Below are positions 43,706-52,792 of a stretch of 64,000 bases of DNA, in pieces. Below the pieces are notes generated by a model. It saw nothing but the letters and a program-made list of their open reading frames with translations, made no database searches and was not told where the DNA came from. The DNA is from Chlamydiota bacterium. GTDB taxonomy: Bacteria > Auribacterota > Tritonobacteria > UBA1439. How positions within the stretch are numbered: the first letter of the stretch is position 1; each line of letters opens with the position of its first letter. The stretch is from contig JAAYCL010000008.1 of the NCBI GenBank assembly GCA_012729785.1, positions 6,609-70,608 on the forward strand. The letters run 5' to 3'. Made by a program: the position numbers and the translations under genes.

Positions 43706-44161
43706 TCACTCCTCGACCGTGAGCGTGAACTCCTCCGCGCCGCGCCTGAACGTCGCGCCGTCCACGCTGATCCCCACCACCTGTATCCCCGACAGCTCCT
43801 CGCCGACGGCGACGGGCCTTCCGTTCACGATGGCGAGGGGACTCTCCTCGTCCCAGATCACCCCCGAGAGGCGGAGGGACGGGATGCTCGCCGCCGCTGT
43901 GTTCGATGCGGCGCGCGGCGGAAAGGAACGCGCCCCGTGCGGCGCCGCGGGGCGCGCCGGCGCATCCGCCGCGAAGCGGGGCGGGCGGAGCCGCATCGCC
44001 GCCGCGACGACCGCCGCGGCGAGGAGCAGGGCGGCGAGGGCGATCGCCGCGCGGCGGCGCGCGGAAGCGGCGGGCGGCTCCTCGGCGACGAGCCGCTCCT
44101 GGAGGATCGTCTTGGCCCTCCCGTTCTCCGCCTTCTTCAGCGCCTTCAGGATCGTGCTCAT
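43706..44161 (-). CDS. GspB-like general secretion/pilus assembly protein
   Basis: 151 residues. The N-terminus MSTILKALKKAENGR is typical of GspB/MshK-associated proteins; then comes one membrane segment (IALAALLLAAAVVAAAM, about 40-56), a proline/alanine linker, and a C-terminal domain (SLRLSGVIWDEESPLAIVNGRPVAVGEEL, VVGISVDGATF) like the type II secretion GspB domain. With an ExeA ATPase, such proteins help place the outer-membrane secretin through the peptidoglycan. Its ATG overlaps the ExeA stop by 4 bases. Confidence 0.85.
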   Translation of the reverse strand: MSTILKALKKAENGRAKTILQERLVAEEPPAASARRRAAIALAALLLAAAVVAAAMRLRPPRFAADAPARPAAPHGARSFPPRAASNTAAASIPSLRLSGVIWDEESPLAIVNGRPVAVGEELSGIQVVGISVDGATFRRGAEEFTLTVEE

Positions 44162-45966
44162 CCGCCCCTCCCCTCCGCGGCGCCGGCGAAGAGCCGCGGC
44201 ACCTCCCTGCCTGCCTCCGCGCTCCTGAGCAGCATCCACTCCGCGGCGCCCGCCACCCCGTCCGCGGGGAGGCCGCGGTCCTCCTGGAACCGCTTCACGG
44301 CGGCGGTCGTCTTGGCTCCGTAGCCGCCCTCCTCCCCGTCTGGCGGGAACCCGGCCGCCGCGAGGGACCGCTGCAGTTCGCCTACCGCCGGCCCGCGCAT
44401 CCCCGGCGCGCAGAGACCGGGGAGGGTCACCCCGGCGGGATAGAAATAGACCGCCCGCCCGCAGAGCGCCTCCTCGAGCTCCTGCTCGGCGAGCAGCCGC
44501 GTCTCTCCGCCCTGCATGCGGAGCGCCGCCCGCTCCCCCCTGACGCCCGAGAGCACGGCCGCGAGGCGCCCGCCCCGCGGCGCGCGCAGGAACAGGATGC
44601 AGGGGAGGTCCATCCGGCGGATGAAATCGACCCCCCCCCAGCACGCGACCGCCTGCATCCCGAAGCATCCGGCGAGGCGGTGAAGATCCCGCTTCTCGCC
44701 GAACTCGGGCGGTTCAGTGTCCCCGCGCCCCCACAGGGCGGCAAGCCGCGCCGCGGCTTCCGCCTCGGGGTTCACGGGAACGGCGATGGGAGCGGAGGCG
44801 GCCTGCGGTTGCGCCTCCTCCAGCGGCGCCGTGTCGTCCGGCGCCGGCGCCTCCAGCGGCGAAACAACGGGCGTCGGGGGCGCACCCGGCGCCGCCTCCT
44901 CGTCGAGCCGCTCCGCGACCGGCCCCAGGACGGTGCCGAGGAGCCCCTCCGCGTCCGCCCCGTTTCCCCCGGCCTCCGCCGCCGCTTCGGCGAGAGGAGC
45001 CTTTGCATCCCCCGCTCCCCCCGCGGGCGGACCCGGGAGGGGCGGCGGGGCGGGCCGCGTCGCGTACACCAGGGCGGCCGCGACGGCGGCCGCCGCGGCC
45101 CCCGCCGGCAGCGCCGGCATCCAGCGGCGCCGGGCGGCCGCGCCTCGAGGGCCCGGGTGGGCCCGGAGCTCCTCGATCGCGCGCCGCGCGATCCGGCCCG
45201 TGATCTTCCTCCTTCCGGCCACGAACCCCACGAGCAGCGCCCGGTCGCAGACGACGTTGATCCTGCGGGGGATCCCTCCCGAGTAGCGGTAGAACCTCCG
45301 CATGGCGGCGTCGGTGATGCGGATGGCGGGCGGCCCGTCTCCGGCGGCAACCGCGAGCCGGTACCGGATGTAGCGCGCCGTCTCCGCCGGTGTCAGCGGA
45401 TTCAGATGGCAGGTGACGGCGATTCTCTGGGCGAGCTGCCTGAGCGCGGGGATCGCGAGCATATCCCGCAGCTCCGGCTGTCCCACCAGGACGATCTGGA
45501 GCAGCTTCTCCTTTTCCGTCTCGAGGTTGGAGAGCATCCGGAGCTGCTCGAGCACGGGGAGAGCGAGGTTCTGGCACTCGTCGATCAGCACGACGACGCT
45601 GCGCCCCGCCTCATGCTGCGAGAGGAGGTACCGGTTGAGCTCGTCGACGAGCCCCTTCCGGGTTGACGCCCCGCGGTGGCAGGAGAGATCCTCGTTGATG
45701 TTCTTGAGCAGCTCCTCGGCGGAGAGGAAGCTGTTGATGATGAACCCGACCTCCGCCTCCTTCTCGATCTCCGCGATGAGCGCCCTGCAGAGCGTGGTCT
45801 TGCCGGTGCCGACCTCCCCGCTCACGAGGATGAATCCTTTGCGCTCCCGTATGCCGTAGAGGAGGTGCCCCATCGCCTCGCGGTGCAACGGACTCAGGTA
45901 GAGGAAATGGGAGTCGGGGGTGAGGTTGAACGGCCGCTCCTTGAGGTTGTAGAAGTTGGTGTACAT
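44158..45966 (-). CDS. ExeA-like AAA ATPase with C-terminal peptidoglycan-binding domain
   Basis: 602 residues. The N-terminal AAA domain (1-260) starts with the family signature YTNFYNLKERPFNLTPDSHFLYLS, Walker A GEVGTGKTT at residues 50-58, Walker B VVLIDECQNL, and sensor region VLVGQPEL. A membrane segment (ALPAGAAAAAVAAALVY) follows near residue 290, then a linker rich in Ala and Pro. The C-terminal residues (about 525-590; CAPGMRGPAVGELQRSLAAAGF) form a peptidoglycan-binding domain 1. ExeA works with GspB to insert secretins. The partner gene is directly downstream. Confidence 0.9.
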   Translation of the reverse strand: MYTNFYNLKERPFNLTPDSHFLYLSPLHREAMGHLLYGIRERKGFILVSGEVGTGKTTLCRALIAEIEKEAEVGFIINSFLSAEELLKNINEDLSCHRGASTRKGLVDELNRYLLSQHEAGRSVVVLIDECQNLALPVLEQLRMLSNLETEKEKLLQIVLVGQPELRDMLAIPALRQLAQRIAVTCHLNPLTPAETARYIRYRLAVAAGDGPPAIRITDAAMRRFYRYSGGIPRRINVVCDRALLVGFVAGRRKITGRIARRAIEELRAHPGPRGAAARRRWMPALPAGAAAAAVAAALVYATRPAPPPLPGPPAGGAGDAKAPLAEAAAEAGGNGADAEGLLGTVLGPVAERLDEEAAPGAPPTPVVSPLEAPAPDDTAPLEEAQPQAASAPIAVPVNPEAEAAARLAALWGRGDTEPPEFGEKRDLHRLAGCFGMQAVACWGGVDFIRRMDLPCILFLRAPRGGRLAAVLSGVRGERAALRMQGGETRLLAEQELEEALCGRAVYFYPAGVTLPGLCAPGMRGPAVGELQRSLAAAGFPPDGEEGGYGAKTTAAVKRFQEDRGLPADGVAGAAEWMLLRSAEAGREVPRLFAGAAEGRGG

Positions 45967-46055
45967 CCGCCGCCCGCCCTCCCCTCGCCGCGGCGCCGCG
46001 CGGAGCCCTCCCGCGCTCATCCGGACTCACCCGCGGCGGCCGCCGTGCCCCGCGG

Positions 46056-46595
46056 TCAGTGCACGCCCTCGAGGGAGAGGAGCTCGCGCACCTGCTTCTG
46101 CACCTCCCTCGCCTGCCCGACGGCGAGCCCGGGGTCCTCGACCAGCAGCGTCTCCCCGCTCCCCGCGAACTCGTAGACGACGAGCCGGCGCCCGCTTCCC
46201 GGCTCGACGATCCTGTCGCGCGGCAGGAGCTTCCGCTTCCGTTCAAGCATCAGGGCGAGGATGTACGAGAAGTTCACGTGCGCGGGCTCGCCTGAATCGA
46301 GGTACTTCCTGAGGAGCCGCTCGACCGTGCTCCGGGCGATCGGCTCCTCCTTCTCTTTCGGCGGCTCCGGTTTGAAGCGCCCCTTCCAGGATGAGAGGGC
46401 CTCCGCCGCGCGATCCGGCCCCGCGGAACTGTCGAGCGCCGCCCGGCAGGCCGCGCAATAATCCTCGCGCTGATACGACCCGTCGACGGCGAAGAGGAAG
46501 GTTTCGTACCGATCCCCGTCCGCGAACTCCCGGGCGCAGCAGGCGCACCGCCTGGCCCGTTTGATGCTGTGCCACTCCTGCGGGTTCCTGGCCAT
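46056..46595 (-). CDS. Conserved zinc-cluster protein of unknown function
   Basis: 179 residues. The N-terminus has a four-cysteine module, CACC near residue 18 and CAAC near 47, separated by GDRYETFLFAVDG, probably binding zinc. The rest is helical with KYLDSGEPAHVNFSYILALMLERKRKLL and a beta hairpin (RRLVVYEFAGSGETLLVEDP). I associate such short CxxC proteins with PVC genomes but cannot name the family. It starts 1 base from the DUF1844 gene's stop in the same direction. Confidence 0.7.
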   Translation of the reverse strand: MARNPQEWHSIKRARRCACCAREFADGDRYETFLFAVDGSYQREDYCAACRAALDSSAGPDRAAEALSSWKGRFKPEPPKEKEEPIARSTVERLLRKYLDSGEPAHVNFSYILALMLERKRKLLPRDRIVEPGSGRRLVVYEFAGSGETLLVEDPGLAVGQAREVQKQVRELLSLEGVH

Positions 46596-47008
46596 CAGTC
46601 CGCGCCCGCCGCAGGGTCCTCCCCAGACGCCTTCCCCGGCTCCCCCTTCGTTTCGCCCCGCGCGGGGGAGGGGGCCTCCTCCGCCCCCCCCGCCGCGGAC
46701 GCGGGAGCGGCATCCCGCCTCCCCGCGGCGTCATTCGGCTCCTTGGCGGCCTCGTCGACAAAGTTGAGCTGGAGAGTGCTCAGGGCGTTGGCGAGCACCC
46801 GCTCCTCCTGCCTCGTCAGGTTCCCCTTCGTCTTCGCCTGCAGGGTCTCGAGCAGGTCGATGCTGCCCCGCGCGGCCTCGAGGTCCTTCTCGGTCTTCCC
46901 CGAGACCGGGTTCGCCACCTTGCCCAGCGCCACCCACGCGGAGCCGTGTATGCCCATCAGCAGCGAGAGGAAGCGCGCCTCGTGCACCTTCTCCTTTTCC
47001 CTGTCCAT
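46595..47008 (-). CDS. DUF1844 protein
   Basis: 137 residues. The first 85 match DUF1844: FLSLLMGIHGSAWVALGKV, DLEAARGSIDLLETLQAKTKGNLTRQE, and LSTLQLNFVDEA. The C-terminal 50 residues are a disordered Ala/Glu/Gly tail. The family is widespread in PVC and related bacteria and its role is unknown. It lies in a run of small conserved genes. Confidence 0.85.
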   Translation of the reverse strand: MDREKEKVHEARFLSLLMGIHGSAWVALGKVANPVSGKTEKDLEAARGSIDLLETLQAKTKGNLTRQEERVLANALSTLQLNFVDEAAKEPNDAAGRRDAAPASAAGGAEEAPSPARGETKGEPGKASGEDPAAGAD

Positions 47009-47131
47009 TGCATCCCCCTGTGTGATGCCCCGCCGCGGAGTCCGCGGGGAGACGACCCCGCCGGAGGGCCTCTCCCCTCCCCCTCCGTTTCGTTCCGTGC
47101 CCCCCCGGGGTGAAACAACCGGCTCTTCGCG

Positions 47132-47500
47132 CTAGTCGTCGAAGATGCGGTCGAACGCCTCCTTGAAGTCGTAGCCGCCCCGGAAATCGTCGAGGTTGTC
47201 CTGTTCGGTCTTGTTGAGGAGGCCGCCGTTGACGAGGTTGAACACCGCCTCGCCGATATCCTCGCACCGGCGCACCCCCCAATGCTCGAGAACGGTCCTC
47301 GCCATCGGGCCGTAGCGCTCGATCGCGTGCCGGCGCGCCCCCTCGAGCAGCTCCCGCCCGCTCACGTGCCTCCTCTCGCCGAGCATCCGGTACGTGTAGT
47401 CGAGCGCCTCCATCACGAACTGGTAGGCGTCGAAGGCGTACCGGTCGTCGCGCCTGACGATCTCCCGCACCAGCTGTTCCGCCGTCTTCTTCCTGCCCAT
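47132..47500 (-). CDS. Minf_1886 family protein
   Basis: 122 residues from the ATG at 47500; an upstream ATG at 47542 is less likely. The sequence follows the family pattern: RDDRYAFDAYQFVMEALDYT, then GRELLEGARRHAIERYGPMARTVLEHWGV, CEDIGEAVFNLVNGGLL, and an acidic end (DFKEAFDRIFDD). The family is named after a Methylacidiphilum gene and its function is not known. It supports a PVC-type origin. Confidence 0.88.
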   Translation of the reverse strand: MGRKKTAEQLVREIVRRDDRYAFDAYQFVMEALDYTYRMLGERRHVSGRELLEGARRHAIERYGPMARTVLEHWGVRRCEDIGEAVFNLVNGGLLNKTEQDNLDDFRGGYDFKEAFDRIFDD

Positions 47501-47576
47501 CCGTCTCGATCCCCTCCCGCATTGCGACACGCCGCCGCACACCCCGCGCTGGTGCGCGCCGTCCCGGGCGACGGGG

Positions 47577-48101
47577 TCAGCGGCTCTCCGGCAACACCGC
47601 CTCGTAGGCGATGCGGTACCGCTCCCGGTCGGCGCCCCGGAGCGAATCGTGGTTGGCCTTCTTGAGCGCGCTGTAGGTCGAACTGGCGTAGAGGACGAGC
47701 TGCGCCACGTGGTCCAGTATCTCCTGTTCCATGCTCCGGCTTCGCTCCTCGAACGTCACGAGGATCGCGGCGCCGCCGCCGAGGAGCCGCTTGAGGAAGC
47801 CCTTCTCCTCCCTGAGGAGGGCCTCGTGCTCCAGCATCACCAGCGCCGCCCTCACCCCGTCGCAGACCAGGAGAAGGTACTTCAGGAATATCCGCTCGTC
47901 GCGCCAGCCGCGGCTCCCCCGGAGGGCGCACGTCGCCTCCCGGATCGCCTCGGCGATATGGTGGAGGATCCCCTCGAGGCGTCTGCGTCTCTTCACCAGC
48001 GGGGTCTCCTCGAAACGCTGCTCGAGGAGCCGGATGCAGCACCGGTAGTGGGCGTCGCGCCGCGCCAGATGCACCGCCCTGTTTATCGCGATGTTGACCA
48101 T
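47577..48101 (-). CDS. Helical protein of unknown function
   Basis: 174 residues, nearly all helical: RAVHLARRDAHYRCCIRLLEQRF, RRRLEGILHHIAEAIREATCAL, then a leucine-rich stretch (ERIFLKYLLLVCDGVRAALVML) and a basic segment. No signal peptide or known domain. It begins the run of four small genes (this, Minf_1886, DUF1844, zinc-cluster) that follows the moaC remnant. The start MVNIAINRAV is the only plausible one seen. Confidence 0.65.
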   Translation of the reverse strand: MVNIAINRAVHLARRDAHYRCCIRLLEQRFEETPLVKRRRRLEGILHHIAEAIREATCALRGSRGWRDERIFLKYLLLVCDGVRAALVMLEHEALLREEKGFLKRLLGGGAAILVTFEERSRSMEQEILDHVAQLVLYASSTYSALKKANHDSLRGADRERYRIAYEAVLPESR

Positions 48102-48234
48102 AGCTTTCGACGAACAATGTCGGACGGGAGAAGGCGCCGGGGCCTTGTGAACGCCCCGCGGTCGTCTCGTCGCATGGCCCCCGTCGTTCCGTTCCGCGCC
48201 CCGTCGCCCCGATCGCCTCCCGGGCGCCTCTCTG

Positions 48235-48502
48235 CCCCGCCGCGGGGAGATGTCGACCGCGGCGTGCGCGATCGCGAAGGGAGGCGGAGGGGGATCGGCT
48301 GGTTCAGGCGCACGGCGGCGGGGATGCCGGCGATGCGCGCCGCGTCGAAGACGTCGCCCGCGGGGCCGCGGCCGCGCGCGGCGGGGGAGAGGGTCGCGGC
48401 CGCGCCGCGGGCGACCGTCTCCCGGCCCGCATCCGGCGTGCCGCCCATGCCGATCATCGGGGCCCGCCCGTCGCAGCCCAGGTGGCTGAGCGTCCGGCCC
48501 AT
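48235..48502 (-). pseudogene. moaC: Frameshifted and truncated moaC remnant
   Basis: MoaC makes cyclic pyranopterin monophosphate for molybdenum cofactor. The frame from the ATG at 48502 (after GGGGAAGGAT) reads LSHLGCDGRAPMIGMGG, GRETVARGAAATLSP, GDVFDAARIAGIPAAVR and IPL, matching the first half of MoaC (compare LTHxxxxGxAxMVDV, GDVFxTARIAGIxAAKR, IPLCHPL) in order and spacing. After IPLRLP the frame must shift by one base to continue with AIAHAAVDISPR, resembling the LTxVxVDIxPR of MoaC. Beyond that no MoaC sequence is found, and the catalytic C-terminal half is missing. Confidence 0.6.
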
Positions 48503-48522
48503 ATCCTTCCCCCCGTGGCGAA

Positions 48523-48548
48523 GCGCCCGCACGAACGTCGGCGGGCGC
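48523..48548 (-). terminator. Hairpin after rplQ
   Basis: Perfect 8-base stem GCGCCCGC (48523-48530) and GCGGGCGC (48541-48548) with a 10-base loop, 7 bases beyond the rplQ stop. On the minus strand it is followed by TTCG, a poor T run, so it may be a weak terminator at the end of the ribosomal cluster. Confidence 0.4.
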
Positions 48549-48554
48549 GGGGGA

Positions 48555-48974
48555 TCACGCCCTGGCCTTCCTCTTCTTCTCTTCTTCCTTCTTCGCCTTC
48601 TTGACCTTCACCGGGCGCGTGGTGTCCACGAGCTCGCAGACCGCCATCGGGGCGCCGTCGCCGCGCCGGTACCCGGTCTTGATCACCCGGGTGTACCCGC
48701 CGGCGCGCGCGGCGTAGCGCGGCCCGAGCTCCTTGAACAGCTTCGCCGCCGCCGGCCCGTCGCCGAGGATGCGCATCGCCAAGCGCCGGCTGTGAAGGTC
48801 GCCGCGCTTCCCGAGCGTCACCATCCGCTCGGCGAGCCGGCAGACCGCCTTCGCCTTCCCCTCGGTCGTCTGGATCCGCTCGACCGTGAGGAGACTGCAG
48901 ACCGCGTTCGAGAGCATCGCCCGCAGGTGGGCCGGCTTCCGGTTGAGTTTCAGCGTCCGCTTCCTGTGCCTCAT
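48555..48974 (-). CDS. rplQ: Ribosomal protein L17
   Basis: 139 residues. MRHRKRTLKLNRKPAHLRAMLSN is the unmistakable L17 start. The protein lies near the peptide exit tunnel of the 50S subunit. A lysine/glutamate-rich tail (KKAKKEEEKKRKARA) extends the C-terminus. It closes the ribosomal cluster after rpoA, as in most bacteria. Confidence 0.97.
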   Translation of the reverse strand: MRHRKRTLKLNRKPAHLRAMLSNAVCSLLTVERIQTTEGKAKAVCRLAERMVTLGKRGDLHSRRLAMRILGDGPAAAKLFKELGPRYAARAGGYTRVIKTGYRRGDGAPMAVCELVDTTRPVKVKKAKKEEEKKRKARA

Positions 48975-49007
48975 CGTCGATATCCCATCCCCTCTCCCGG
49001 CGCCGCC

Positions 49008-50006
49008 CTATTCCGGCAGCTCCTTTTTCGCCGCAAAATCCATCCCGAGGGACAACCCCATCTCGCCGAGCTTGTTCTTGATCTCGGCGAGCGATTTCTT
49101 CCCGAAGTTCCTGTACTTCAGCATCTCCGCCTCGCTCTTCTGCGTCAGATCCCGGATCGTCTTGATCCCGGCGGCGTTGATGCAGTTGGCGGCGCGGACG
49201 GAGAGCTCGATCTCGGTGATGGGGGTGTTCAGCTTGCGATCGAGCTCAAACTCCTCGACCCTCTCCTTCTGCTGCTGCTCCTCGTCCTCCATCCGGACCG
49301 GATGCGCGGTGTAGTCCACGAACACCGTGAGGTGCTCCCGCAAGATCGAGGCGGCGTGGATCAGGGCATCCACCGGCTTGACCCTGCCGTCGGTCCAGAT
49401 CTCCAGGATCAGCTTGTCGTAGTCGGTGATCCGGCCCACGCGCGTATCCTCGACATGGTAGGCGACCCGCGTCACCGGGGTGAAGATCGAGTCGATGGGG
49501 ATGATCCCGATCGGCTGCCCCTCCCGCTTGTTCCCCTCCGCCGGGCGGTAGCCCCTCCCGATCTCGACCGTCAGCTCGGCCCCGAAGGAGAGCTTCTTGT
49601 TCAGGGTGGCGATATGGTGGGACGGGTTCACGACCTCGACGGTCCCGTCGGTGACGATGTCCCCCGCCGTGATCTCGCCCATCTTCTCGGTTTTGATCCC
49701 GATCGTCTTGGGCTCGCGGCTGTGGGAGACGAGGAGCACCTTCTTCAGGTTGAGGACGATCTCGGTGACGTCCTCGACGACGCCCTCGATCGTGTCGAAC
49801 TCGTGGAGCACCCCGGCGATCTTCACGGTGGTGATCGCGGTGCCCTCGATCGAGGAGAGGAGGACCCTGCGCAGGGCGTTGCCCATCGTGTGCCCGTAGC
49901 CGCGCTCGAACGGTTCAGCGATGAACCTCGCGTAGGTGTCCTGCTCGGTCTCCGGATCCACGGACAACCGCTTGGGCATCTCGAACTTCGCCATTCGTAT
50001 AACCAT
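49008..50006 (-). CDS. rpoA: RNA polymerase alpha subunit
   Basis: 332 residues. The N-terminal assembly domain has HTMGNALRRVLLSSIEGTA; the C-terminal domain (about 250-332) has LSVRAANCINAAGIKTIRDL and FGKKSLAEIKNKL and contacts activators and UP elements. The ATG at 50006 is chosen; the ATG at 49994 (MAKFEMPKRL) also fits the family. It follows rpsD, as usual in the alpha operon. Confidence 0.97.
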   Translation of the reverse strand: MVIRMAKFEMPKRLSVDPETEQDTYARFIAEPFERGYGHTMGNALRRVLLSSIEGTAITTVKIAGVLHEFDTIEGVVEDVTEIVLNLKKVLLVSHSREPKTIGIKTEKMGEITAGDIVTDGTVEVVNPSHHIATLNKKLSFGAELTVEIGRGYRPAEGNKREGQPIGIIPIDSIFTPVTRVAYHVEDTRVGRITDYDKLILEIWTDGRVKPVDALIHAASILREHLTVFVDYTAHPVRMEDEEQQQKERVEEFELDRKLNTPITEIELSVRAANCINAAGIKTIRDLTQKSEAEMLKYRNFGKKSLAEIKNKLGEMGLSLGMDFAAKKELPE

Positions 50007-50036
50007 ATCAGCACCCTCTCCTTGTCTTCCGCCCGA

Positions 50037-50663
50037 TCACTTCGAGTAGAGCTCCACCACTAGCTGCACGTTCACCGGTACCGCGATATCCGACCTCTCG
50101 GGCAGGCGGACCATCGAACCTTTCATCGCCTCTCGGTCCATCGACAGCCAGGCCGGGACCTCGCGCTTCGCGGTGGCGTCGAGGTTCTTTTTCACCTCCG
50201 CCCGAACGCGCTCCCCGGGCTTCACCTCGACGGCCTGCCCGGCCCGGCACTGGTAGGAGGGGATGTTCACCGTGCGCCCGCCGACGCGGAAATGCCCGTG
50301 ACAGACCATCTGGCGCGCCTGGGCCCGCGACGGGGCGAACCCCATCCGGAAGACGACGTTGTCGAGCCGGGTCTCGAGGAGCTGGAGCAGCGTGTCGCCG
50401 GTGATCCCTTTGCGGCGCTGGGCCCTGTCGAACAGCACGCGGAACTGTTTCTCCAGCATCCCGTACATCCGGCGCAGCCGCTGCTTCTCCCGCAGCTGCT
50501 CGGCGTAGGCGGTGGTCTTGCGCTTCCGCGCCCCGTGGACCCCCGGCGCCGGGCGGCCGCGTTCGATCGGGCACTTGGCCATCTCGCACCGCGGCCCCTT
50601 CAGGAAGAGTTTCATCCCCTCCTGGCGGCAGAGCCGGCACACCGGACCTGTGTATCTTCCCAT
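50037..50663 (-). CDS. rpsD: Ribosomal protein S4 (zinc-binding form)
   Basis: 208 residues. [16 protein letters not shown] begins an N-terminal zinc site with four cysteines (CRLC and CEMAKC), the C+ form. The S4 RNA-binding domain follows ([22 protein letters not shown]). It is a primary 16S rRNA binder and, in many bacteria, represses its own operon. Confidence 0.97.
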   Translation of the reverse strand: MGRYTGPVCRLCRQEGMKLFLKGPRCEMAKCPIERGRPAPGVHGARKRKTTAYAEQLREKQRLRRMYGMLEKQFRVLFDRAQRRKGITGDTLLQLLETRLDNVVFRMGFAPSRAQARQMVCHGHFRVGGRTVNIPSYQCRAGQAVEVKPGERVRAEVKKNLDATAKREVPAWLSMDREAMKGSMVRLPERSDIAVPVNVQLVVELYSK

Positions 50664-50738
50664 GGTATCCTCTTCCTCCTGCCCCTGCGTTCAGCACCCG
50701 CGCGGCCGCCGGGGCGTTCCGCCCCCGCGCGGCGTCCG

Positions 50739-51149
50739 TTACACCCTGCGGCGCTTCGGCGGCCTGCAGCCGTTGTGCGGGATCGGCGTGACGTCCCGTA
50801 TCGCGGTGATCTGGAGGCCCGCGGCCTGCAGCGCCCTGATCGCGGACTCGCGCCCCGCGCCGGGGCCCTTGACGTTGACCTCGATCTCGCGCATCCCGTG
50901 CGCCACGGCGCGGCGGCCGCAGTTGGTGGCCACGACCGTGGCGGCGAACGCGGTGCTCTTGCGCGCCCCCTTGAACCCCGATGAGCCCGCGCTGGCCCAG
51001 ACGACCACGTTCCCCCGGTTGTCGGCGATGCTCACGATCGTGTTGTTGAACGACGCCAGGACGTGGGCGACGCCCCGCGGAGCGCTGCGCCACGCCTTGC
51101 GCTTCGTCGTCGCCGTCCTCGGCCCCCTCTGCTCCCGTTCCTGTGCCAT
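50739..51149 (-). CDS. rpsK: Ribosomal protein S11
   Basis: 136 residues with the S11 core [18 protein letters not shown] and the C-terminal [20 protein letters not shown]. It forms part of the 30S platform near the E site. It lies between rpsM and rpsD, the canonical order. Confidence 0.97.
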   Translation of the reverse strand: MAQEREQRGPRTATTKRKAWRSAPRGVAHVLASFNNTIVSIADNRGNVVVWASAGSSGFKGARKSTAFAATVVATNCGRRAVAHGMREIEVNVKGPGAGRESAIRALQAAGLQITAIRDVTPIPHNGCRPPKRRRV

Positions 51150-51182
51150 GCTCTCCCTTTCTCCCGTTCCCGGCCGCGCCGC

Positions 51183-51581
51183 CTACGCGATCTGGCCCTG
51201 CTTCTTCATCGACGCCTTGCGCTTCACGCCGACGGTCTTCCGCGGCCCCTTCCGGGTGCGGGCGTTCGTGCTGGTCCGCTGGCCGCGGACCGGCAGCCCG
51301 CGGCGGTGCCGCATCCCCCGGTAGCTGCCGATGCTCATCAACCGCTTGATATTGCCCGCCACCTCCCGCCGCAGGTCGCCCTCGACCCGGCAGGTGTTCT
51401 GGATCACGGAGGCGATCTTCGCCACCTCCTCCTCGGTGAGGTCTTTAGCCCTCGTGTCGGGATTCACCCCGGCCGCGGCGAGGATCCTCGACGCCTTCGC
51501 CGGCCCGACGCCGTAGATGTAGGTGAGGGCCGTCTCGACCCGCTTCTCTTTCGGTATGTCGACCCCTACGATGCGCGGCAT
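51183..51581 (-). CDS. rpsM: Ribosomal protein S13
   Basis: 132 residues from the ATG at 51581 (AAGGAG upstream). [26 protein letters not shown] and [19 protein letters not shown] are S13 signatures. It is in the 30S head and contacts the P-site tRNA and the 50S subunit. Confidence 0.97.
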   Translation of the reverse strand: MPRIVGVDIPKEKRVETALTYIYGVGPAKASRILAAAGVNPDTRAKDLTEEEVAKIASVIQNTCRVEGDLRREVAGNIKRLMSIGSYRGMRHRRGLPVRGQRTSTNARTRKGPRKTVGVKRKASMKKQGQIA

Positions 51582-51670
51582 AGCGCTGCTCCTTGTTCGT
51601 TGTTCAGGACACTCCCGATCGCCGTCTCCCATCCGGCCGGATGCTGGAAACGGGAACCCCTACGCGGTCT

Positions 51671-51784
51671 TCACCCCTGCTTCTGCTTGTGCCGCGGGTT
51701 GGAGCAGAGCACCCGCACCACCCCCTTGCGGCGGACGATCTTGCACTTCTCGCAGATCCTGCGCACCGACGCTTTGACCTTCAT
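51671..51784 (-). CDS. rpmJ: Ribosomal protein L36
   Basis: 37 residues. [21 protein letters not shown] and [13 protein letters not shown] give the full protein with its zinc site (three Cys and one His). It is the smallest 50S protein and lies between infA and rpsM, as in most bacteria. Confidence 0.96.
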   Translation of the reverse strand: MKVKASVRRICEKCKIVRRKGVVRVLCSNPRHKQKQG

Positions 51785-51833
51785 GGCATCCCTTCGGGGC
51801 CCCCGCGCATCGCGTATCCCGCGCGGGCCGCCC

Positions 51834-52055
51834 TCACTTGACGCGGTAGACGATCCGTGCCTTCGCCAGGTCGTACGGGGACATCTCGAGCAGCACCTTG
51901 TCCCCCGGGAGGATCCTGATGAAGTGCATCCGCATCCTGCCCGAGATATGGGCAAGGACGCGGTGCCCGTTCTGGAGGTCCACCCGGAACATCGTGTTCG
52001 GGAGCACCTCCGCGACGACCCCCTCGACCCTTATCGCTTCTTCCCTTTTGGGCAT
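51834..52055 (-). CDS. infA: Translation initiation factor IF-1
   Basis: 73 residues with one OB fold: [45 protein letters not shown], and [16 protein letters not shown]-1 binds the A site during initiation. The start at 52055 overlaps the end of map by 25 bases. Confidence 0.96.
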   Translation of the reverse strand: MPKREEAIRVEGVVAEVLPNTMFRVDLQNGHRVLAHISGRMRMHFIRILPGDKVLLEMSPYDLAKARIVYRVK

Positions 52056-52792
52056 GTGAGCACCTCTGGACCGTTCTCCGTGATCGCGATCGTGTCCTCG
52101 TAGTGCGCCGAGGGCCTTCGGTCCCGCGTTACGACGGTCCATCCGTCCGACAGGACCCGCACCGCGTGCGAGCCCGCGTTGATCATCGCCTCGACCGCAA
52201 ACGTCATCCCCGGCTTGAGCCTCGGCCCGGTGCGGGGCTTCCCGTAGTTCGGAATCTGCGGATCCTCGTGGAGCCGCGCGCCGATCCCGTGCCCGACGTA
52301 GTCCCGCACCACCGAGAAGCCGCCCGTCTCGGCGCGGCGCTCGATCGCGTGCGAGAGATCGAAGAGCCACCCGCCCGCCACCGCCTGGCGCACCGCGTCG
52401 TCGACCGCGAGCCGCGCCGCCTCCGCCAGACGTGCCTTTTCCGAATCCACCGCGCCCACCGCGAAGGTGCGCGCCATGTCGCCGAAGTAGCCGCCGTGCT
52501 CGACGCCCGCGTCGATGCTCACCAGGTCGCCCGTGCGCAGCTCGCGGCGCCCCGGGATCCCGTGGACGACCTCCTCGTTCACCGACACGCAGATGGTCGC
52601 GGGGTACCCCCGGTACCCTTTGAACGCCGGGCGCGCCCCGCGCTCCCTGATGAACCGCGCGGCCGCCGCGTCCAGATCCCTCGTCGCCACACCGGGCTCG
52701 ATCATCGCCCCGAGCGCCTCCATCAGGGACGCGGTGATCTCGCACGCAACGCGCATCTTCTCGAGTTCGCCCGGGGACTTGATATTGATCAT
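52031..52792 (-). CDS. map: Methionine aminopeptidase, type I
   Basis: 253 residues. The metal-binding residues appear in [19 protein letters not shown] (two Asp), [14 protein letters not shown] (His), [10 protein letters not shown] (Glu) and [12 protein letters not shown] (Glu). It removes the initiator methionine from new proteins. The ATG overlaps the adk stop by 4 bases. Confidence 0.96.
   Translation of the reverse strand: MINIKSPGELEKMRVACEITASLMEALGAMIEPGVATRDLDAAAARFIRERGARPAFKGYRGYPATICVSVNEEVVHGIPGRRELRTGDLVSIDAGVEHGGYFGDMARTFAVGAVDSEKARLAEAARLAVDDAVRQAVAGGWLFDLSHAIERRAETGGFSVVRDYVGHGIGARLHEDPQIPNYGKPRTGPRLKPGMTFAVEAMINAGSHAVRVLSDGWTVVTRDRRPSAHYEDTIAITENGPEVLTCPKGKKR

Noticed and set aside
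48083-48532. A 149-codon minus-strand frame read as an intact gene
   Set aside because: The beginning resembles MoaC but the end is low-complexity Arg/Gly sequence and overlaps the start of the next gene; a frameshifted remnant explains it better.
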